In this document: positions 33,174-37,367 of the stretch, in pieces | Layout: every line of letters begins with the position of its first letter | How positions within the stretch are numbered: position 1 is the stretch's first letter | Assembly: GCA_900544375.1 (NCBI GenBank) | Contig: UQUZ01000023.1 | Span: 1 to 37,367 of the forward strand | Source of the DNA: an uncultured Oscillospiraceae bacterium | GTDB lineage: Bacteria > Bacillota > Clostridia > Oscillospirales > Acutalibacteraceae | Reading direction: 5' to 3' | DNA length: 37,367 nt | The notes under the pieces: model-generated | The model's database searches: none | The model's input: only the letters and a program-made list of their open reading frames with translations | What the model was told of the DNA's origin: nothing | Program-made: the position numbers and the translations under genes

Positions 33174-33716
33174 ATGAAACGAAGCCTTGGTTTGCTGCTG
33201 GCCGCCGCCCTATTGGCCGGGCTGCTGACAGCCTGCTCCAAAGAAGAAAAAGGGCCGGAAAACACAAGCTCCGCCGCATCTGTTACCGCTAAAGTGCAAA
33301 CCACTGCCGCGGAGCTCATGAGCGGGGAACATTTTGCGATGGAAAGAGCTTCCGGCTGGGAAGAAGGCGGAAGCCAAAACGCCATAAAACAAAAGAATTC
33401 AACCGCACAGATGGATATTGTAACGCTCGGCAGCCTGGAGGCGAATCCTGTTGCCTACCTGCAAAAATTTCATGACACCTACCGGGACGGAGGGCTTGGG
33501 AAAAACCTTTCGGATGTGGAAACCGTGTCGATTGGAGGAGTGGGCGCCGCCTATTTCCAATTTGAGGACACTGTCGCCAAAGAAGGGACGGTAAAAGCTT
33601 TTTACTGCCTCAATCAAAATCAAAAAACCTACCTCATCACCTGCTGGGCGATTGGATGGGCGGATTTCAATGCGGCGGATTTTCCTTCGCTGATTGAGCA
33701 GATTCAATTTCAATAG
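33174..33716 (+). CDS. lipoprotein, paralogue-like partner of 32306-32971
   Basis: A 180-aa lipoprotein with signal peptide MKRSLGLLLAAALLAGL and lipobox LTAC (C21). After a short Ser/Ala/Thr linker it starts its folded part with HFAMERASGWEEG and ends with NAADFPSLIEQIQF. The same beginning and end are found in the product of the gene before it, so the two are probably distant paralogues. The ATG at 33174 follows AAGGAG by ten bases. An ATG-like start nine codons upstream would precede the signal peptide with unrelated residues. It has its own promoter. Function unknown. Confidence 0.72.
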   Translation: MKRSLGLLLAAALLAGLLTACSKEEKGPENTSSAASVTAKVQTTAAELMSGEHFAMERASGWEEGGSQNAIKQKNSTAQMDIVTLGSLEANPVAYLQKFHDTYRDGGLGKNLSDVETVSIGGVGAAYFQFEDTVAKEGTVKAFYCLNQNQKTYLITCWAIGWADFNAADFPSLIEQIQFQ

Positions 33717-33776
33717 CTTTTTCTATACATTCGAGAAATCAGGCGTCATAATCACCACAAAAGAGAGGTGCGCCGC

Positions 33777-34586
33777 GTGGGTATCTTTGAAATTGCCGAC
33801 CCAAGCCGAATCGAAGCACTGTATGCGGGCTGGCCCGAGACCTTCATTTGGTCTTTTCTACAAGGCTATATGGGATTTGCCTGGGCGGATCACCCCTGCT
33901 CGCCGCGCTCTGCCAAAATAATGGCCGGAGATTTCTGCCTGTTTGCAGGAAAACCGAATGTCGATCTGATCCTCCATCGGCCGAAAGGGAAGAGAACGGG
34001 CTGTTTCATCCTTGTGCCGCAAAATGAAGCTTGGAGCCGGGAGATTGAGCAAGCTCTCGGCAATCATGCCCGGCGGATTACGCGCTATGCAACCCGGAAA
34101 GATCCTGCCGCATTTGACTGCGGCGATTTGGAGCGATTCGCCGCTTTATCTAATCCCGACTTTCAGCTCCGGAGCATTGATGAGCTGCTATTCCGCCTTT
34201 TGCAGAAAGGTGAATGGTCGCACGATCTCTGCTCCCAATTCGCGGATTATGCCGATTATGAGCGGCGGGGGATCGGTGTGGCAGCGCTCTATCAGGGTAC
34301 GCCGGTTGCCGGCGCTTCCTCCTATACCGTTTACCGGGGCGGCATTGAAATTGAAATTGACACACGGGTGGATTTCCGCAGGCAGGGCCTTGCCACGGCA
34401 TGCGGCGCACGGCTGATTCTAAATTGTTTGGAACGCGGCCTGTATCCAAGCTGGGATGCGCATAGCCGCGCCTCCCTCTCCCTGGCGGAAAAGCTGGGTT
34501 ATAAGCTAGACCGGCCGTATCCTGCCTATGAATACACGATTGGCTCCCCAGCGCCCACAGTGCAATCGGCTGGAGCAATGCGCTAG
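33777..34586 (+). CDS. GNAT-family acetyltransferase
   Basis: A 269-aa protein of the GNAT_acetyltran (PF12746-like) group. An N-terminal half of unknown role (about 1-125) includes LQGYMGFAWADHP and CFILVPQNEAW. The C-terminal half is a GNAT fold with the acetyl-CoA loop RRQGLATACG (about 203-212) preceded by IEIEIDTRVDF, and followed by SRASLSLAEKLGYK. The acceptor substrate cannot be read. A GTG at 33777 is the preferred start, with GAGAGGTG seven bases upstream. Another GTG nine bases earlier overlaps that site. The gene stands alone and is followed by a very long perfect hairpin. Confidence 0.85.
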   Translation: MGIFEIADPSRIEALYAGWPETFIWSFLQGYMGFAWADHPCSPRSAKIMAGDFCLFAGKPNVDLILHRPKGKRTGCFILVPQNEAWSREIEQALGNHARRITRYATRKDPAAFDCGDLERFAALSNPDFQLRSIDELLFRLLQKGEWSHDLCSQFADYADYERRGIGVAALYQGTPVAGASSYTVYRGGIEIEIDTRVDFRRQGLATACGARLILNCLERGLYPSWDAHSRASLSLAEKLGYKLDRPYPAYEYTIGSPAPTVQSAGAMR

Positions 34587-34626
34587 GCCACAGCTTTCTG
34601 AACCAACAAGGGAATCGCAAAAATAG

Positions 34627-34682
34627 AATGCGCCCCAATGGCGAATCCGTATCGGTATGCGGATTCGCCATTGGGGCGCATT
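34627..34682. terminator. 23-bp perfect hairpin after the GNAT gene
   Basis: Bases 34627-34649 and 34660-34682 are exact reverse complements around a 10-base loop. There is no T-run on either side. It resembles the hairpin at 26553-26593 in being perfect and placed after an operon. Confidence 0.65.
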
Positions 34683-34778
34683 GTCGATTCATATTGATGC
34701 AACAAATTTCACAGACAGCTTTTTTCGCCTAGCGGTCCCCTCCGGCAGCCCTTGTATCGGGCCGACACGGTTTGCTGC

Positions 34779-34818
34779 AAAAAAGGGATTGCCTGAAACC
34801 TCCCAGGAGGGGGCAATC
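34779..34818 (-). terminator. minus-strand terminator, probably of the ADH gene before IS insertion
   Basis: On the minus strand GATTGCC (34818-34812) and GGCAATC (34793-34787), with an inner CCTCC/GGAGG, precede CCCTTTTTT. Only a minus-strand transcript from the right would use it. The nearest such gene is the alcohol dehydrogenase, now separated from it by the IS3 element. Confidence 0.7.
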
Positions 34819-34884
34819 AGGGATTAAACTGCACCCCATTTGTTAGACAGTGTGATATACTAACTAACAAATGGGGTGTTTGTT

Positions 34885-35231
34885 ATGCCAAAAGGAGTGC
34901 CAAACAAAAGATATACGCCAGAATTCAAGACACTGGTCGTTGAAACAAAGCTCAACGAAAGACTGAACTACAGTGAAACGGCGCGTCAGTTTGGTGTTGT
35001 ACGGAGTAGGATCACAGCATGGGAACGAATCTATCTGGCAGAGGGATCGGTAGGATTTCAGGTTGAGCGGCGAGGACGTGGAAGTAAGTGCATCCTTGGG
35101 AAACTGCCCCAAAAGATAGAAGAAGATCTGCTGGCCGAAGTTCAGCAACTAAGAGCGGAGAATAATACCTAAAAAACTTGCAAGCCTTGGTTTTGGAAGA
35201 AGAGCGACGCCGGCGCAAAAAGCGCAGGTAG
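34885..35231 (+). pseudogene. IS3 OrfA, disrupted by a single-base loss
   Basis: OrfA encodes the DNA-binding helix-turn-helix part (RYTPEFKTLVVETKL, NYSETARQFGVVRSRITAWE) and a leucine-zipper segment. The frame stops at 35172. In the -1 frame the expected continuation LKNLQALVLEEERRRRKKRR follows directly to a stop at 35229-35231. The simplest explanation is loss of one base near 35165. The normal IS3 frameshift into OrfB would occur later, at AAAAAG (35217-35222). Confidence 0.8.
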
Positions 35232-36062
35232 TTCAAAAACTGAGGCAAGAATTCTCACTGGCTCTTCTGCTCGCAATCGCTCAATTACCTCGTGCAACCT
35301 TTTATTATCAGTTGAAGAGAATAGGAGCCACAGATAAATATCAAGCCGTCAAAGCAGAGATTACCGCTGTCTATCATGAATACAGAGGGCGGTACGGCTA
35401 TCGCCGCATCACAGCAGAATTGCATAGCCGTGGATTTCCCTTTAATCACAAGACAGTCCAGCGGCTTATGAAGGAATTAGGGTTGGTTTACCGTGTCAGA
35501 ATTAAAAAATATCGTTCTTACAAAGGAGAAGTGGGCAAAATTGCTCCCAACCTGCTGAACCGAGACTTCCATGCGGAAAATCCAAACCAGAAGTGGGTCA
35601 CCGATGTAACAGAGTTCAGCTTGTTTGGCCAGAAGCTATATCTCTCACCGATCCTGGATCTGCACGACAGCTATCTGGTAAGCTATGCGATCTCTGACCG
35701 GCCTGTCTTGAACATAGTAACTACTATGTTGGACAATGCTTTTGAAACAATACCAGATGGAACGGATCTGATCCTTCACTCTGACCAAGGCTGGCAGTAC
35801 CAGCATAAGGAGTACCAGCGTGTGCTCAGCAAAAAGGGCATCCGGCAGAATATGAGCCGCAAAGGCAATTGCTTGGACAATGCGGTGATGGAAAACTTTT
35901 TCGAGCTGCTTAAAAGCGAGCCGCTTTATCTGTAAGTCCATGGAACACTTCAAACAGGAACTGGTGGACTATCTTGAGGATTACAACGCCCGCAGGATCA
36001 AGGCAAAACTAAAAGGCTTGCCGCCTGCGGATTACAGACAACAAGCCCTTTCAGTTGCTTGA
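35216..36062 (+). pseudogene. IS3 OrfB transposase, disrupted near the C-terminus
   Basis: OrfB is the DDE integrase-type transposase. It starts in frame KAQVVQKLRQEFSL, contains HTH_21 (GRYGYRRITAELH), and keeps the catalytic triad: WVTDVTEF, LHSDQGWQY and NAVMENFFELLKSE. It stops at 35933-35935 after SEPLYL. The expected C-terminal end (SMEHFKQELVDYLEDYNARR, then KGLPPADYRQQALSVA) follows in another frame from 35937 to 36062. A small deletion of about ten bases at 35933 explains both. Confidence 0.85.
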
Positions 36063-36161
36063 ACGATTTTTTCTCAAAAATATCGTCTAACTTTTGGGGG
36101 GCACTTCACAGCACGCCCTCTGCCGGGTTTTCTAAGCTATCCGAATATTCAGATGAAACGA

Positions 36162-37274
36162 TCAACGGACGAACAGCCGCGTCAGCAAGGCCTTGGCGTC
36201 CTCCGCTGTAAAGCCGCCGGGAGAAACGCGAAAATTTTTCACATCTCCCCAACGGGAAGCATACCGCTCCACTTGCTCCAGGGTCATCCGCACGGACGCC
36301 GTATCCGTCAGCCTCCCCACGACGCTGCACAGTTGCCCAAAATCAGTGCCCAGAAGCTGATAATACTCCGCCGCGCGTTCTGCTTCAAACTGCTCTCCAC
36401 GCTCCAGGAATGCCGGCAGAAAAGCCGTGCAGGCGCGCCCATGCGGGATGCTAAAATCCTCCGTTAGCACATAGCCAAGCGGATGGGGAAACGCCGTGCC
36501 GCAGGCACTGAGCACAATGCCTGCATAAAGGGAGCCATAATAAAGCTCCTCGCGCATCTTCTGCTCCGGCAAGCGCGCATTTCGATCCAGCCAAACAAGG
36601 CTATTCCACAACAGCGGCAGTCCCTTCACGGCAAAAAGCTTCACCGGATCGCTGAGTTGTGGGTTAAACCAGCCCTCCGTTGCATGGGCAAGGGCATCCA
36701 GGGCTGTGGAAACCGTTACGCTGAATGGTGCGCTGTGCGTATAAATAGGGTCTGCAAAGGCAATGCGCGCATAGCAATCGGCGCCGGATATGCTTTTTTT
36801 ACGCCCGCTCTCATCGATCGTCAGCACAGCCACGGGAGAAACCTCACTGCCTGTGCCCGCCGTTGTGCCAACGAGTGCCAGAGGCAGCGGCGGATTTGCA
36901 CCCTCCCTTTGAAAGATATCCATGGGAGCAAGCTCTTCATTGGCAGCAAAAATGGCGGCTGCCTTGGCCGCGTCGAGCGGCGAACCGCCCCCGATGCCAA
37001 TGATAAACTCCGCGCGGACGCTGCGCGCGACTACCCCCGCCTCATGGCAGGCAGAAACAAGCGGATTCGGGCCGACTGCGTCATAGACCGCCCAGCCGAT
37101 CTCCCAAAGATCCAGCGCCGCCGTCACATCGGCCAAAGCGCCGCTGCGCTTTGCGGAAGAGCCTCCGGTGATAATCAGGCACCGCCTGCCGAGCGTGCGC
37201 AGCAGCGTGGAATTGCGCGCGACCGCTCCTTCTCCACTGACAACATGCACGGGCATATGAAAGTTAAAATCCAT
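36162..37274 (-). CDS. iron-containing alcohol dehydrogenase
   Basis: A 370-aa Fe-ADH (group III) oxidoreductase that interconverts alcohols and aldehydes or ketones with NAD(P). The nucleotide-binding loop is GIGGGSPLDAAKA, and GTTAGTGSEVSPVAVLT is the family signature. The metal ligands fit D/H-x3-H patterns: ALDALAHATEGW and CGTAFPHPLGYVLTEDFSIPHG, three histidines plus an aspartate. The substrate is not readable; butanol/ethanol, propanediol and lactaldehyde types share these motifs. The ATG at 37274 follows GGAGGG by seven bases. An ATG five codons earlier overlaps that site. Upstream bases carry three small tandem hairpins up to the window end. Confidence 0.93.
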   Translation of the reverse strand: MDFNFHMPVHVVSGEGAVARNSTLLRTLGRRCLIITGGSSAKRSGALADVTAALDLWEIGWAVYDAVGPNPLVSACHEAGVVARSVRAEFIIGIGGGSPLDAAKAAAIFAANEELAPMDIFQREGANPPLPLALVGTTAGTGSEVSPVAVLTIDESGRKKSISGADCYARIAFADPIYTHSAPFSVTVSTALDALAHATEGWFNPQLSDPVKLFAVKGLPLLWNSLVWLDRNARLPEQKMREELYYGSLYAGIVLSACGTAFPHPLGYVLTEDFSIPHGRACTAFLPAFLERGEQFEAERAAEYYQLLGTDFGQLCSVVGRLTDTASVRMTLEQVERYASRWGDVKNFRVSPGGFTAEDAKALLTRLFVR

Positions 37275-37316
37275 TCTGAATCCCTCCATGGTTTATATCT
37301 GGTCAAAAATGACGTT

Positions 37317-37367
37317 GCCGCTTTGCGGCAGGAGGCGTTTCGCGCCGACAGGCATTTTTCCAATGCT
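37317..37367. repeat. three tandem mini-hairpins and right copy of the terminal repeat
   Basis: GCCGC/GCGGC (37317-37329), GGCG/CGCC (37334-37346) and GCATT/AATGC (37352-37366) follow one another. Bases 37335-37367 are identical to 1-33. Confidence 0.85.

Larger units (their letters stand above)
34830..36103 (+). mobile_element. IS3-family insertion sequence, degenerate
   Basis: About 1.27 kb bounded by imperfect inverted repeats: the left end starts TGCACCCCATTTGTTAGAC and the right end, read inward, TGCCCCCCAAAAGTTAGAC, with 15 of 19 positions matching. OrfA and OrfB of an IS3-type transposase lie inside but both are broken by indels. The flanks (AAC on the left, CTT on the right) do not form a target-site duplication. 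Confidence 0.9.

Noticed and set aside
35161..35235. Two programmed frameshifts in the IS3 transposase
   Set aside because: IS3 elements use one -1 shift between OrfA and OrfB, and AAAAAG at 35217-35222 fits that. The earlier frame change near 35165 lies inside the conserved zipper and is better explained by a base loss.
37275..37316. Promoter for the alcohol dehydrogenase (TTGACC and TATAAA on the minus strand)
   Set aside because: The two hexamers are only a few bases apart, so they cannot act as a -35/-10 pair.
1..37367. Plasmid, phage or other small circular replicon
   Set aside because: The end overlap is only 33 bp. No replication, partition, mobilisation, capsid or integrase genes were seen, and core chromosomal genes are present.
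1..37367. CRISPR arrays, tRNA or rRNA genes
   Set aside because: No regularly spaced short repeats and no tRNA T-loop (GGTTCGAATCC-like) or rRNA core sequences were noticed by eye on either strand. A tRNA scan was not possible.

Overview
The window looks like chromosomal DNA of an anaerobic Clostridia-type Firmicute. It carries a dgt-dnaG-rpoD block, rpmE with the four-cysteine zinc form of L31, several Gram-positive-style lipoproteins, strong AGGAGG-type ribosome sites, SigA-type promoters and an [FeFe]-hydrogenase-like protein. GC content looks moderate (about half) and genes are dense, which suggests an uncultured gut or digester organism. The species cannot be named from the sequence alone. 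The first and last 33 bases are identical, so the piece can be closed on paper into a 37.3 kb circle. The housekeeping genes make a real small replicon very unlikely.

Left part (0-14.3 kb, almost all on the minus strand): an FtsX-type ABC exporter (ATPase plus 884-residue permease). Next is a four-gene operon DRTGG / RsbW-like ATPase / [FeFe]-hydrogenase-like iron-sulfur protein / DRTGG with its own promoter and terminator. A 0.9 kb non-coding stretch full of nested inverted repeats follows. Then come a cytoplasmic GH13 maltodextrin hydrolase, a zinc-ribbon YbjQ protein, a PHP phosphoesterase, a DUF3842 protein and the TrkH/TrkA potassium uptake pair.

Middle (14.5-26.5 kb, plus strand): an APH-like kinase, rpmE, a YigZ/IMPACT protein, then dgt, dnaG and rpoD. 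After these comes a purine salvage and uptake block: xpt, a BMP-type lipoprotein, a double ATPase and two permeases, the last three joined by ATGA overlaps.

Right part (26.7-37.3 kb): a secreted C39-like cysteine peptidase and a lipoprotein on the minus strand, then a P-type cation ATPase read through a clear yybP-ykoY (Mn2+) riboswitch whose P1 strand is shared with a terminator. Two small lipoproteins and a GNAT acetyltransferase lie on the plus strand. A decayed IS3-family element and an iron-containing alcohol dehydrogenase close the window.

The points most worth a second look are the hydrogenase-like signalling cluster, the Mn2+ riboswitch on an ATPase that homology would call a calcium pump, the structured non-coding region at 6.5-7.3 kb, the C39-like/lipoprotein pair, and the false-circle terminal repeat.
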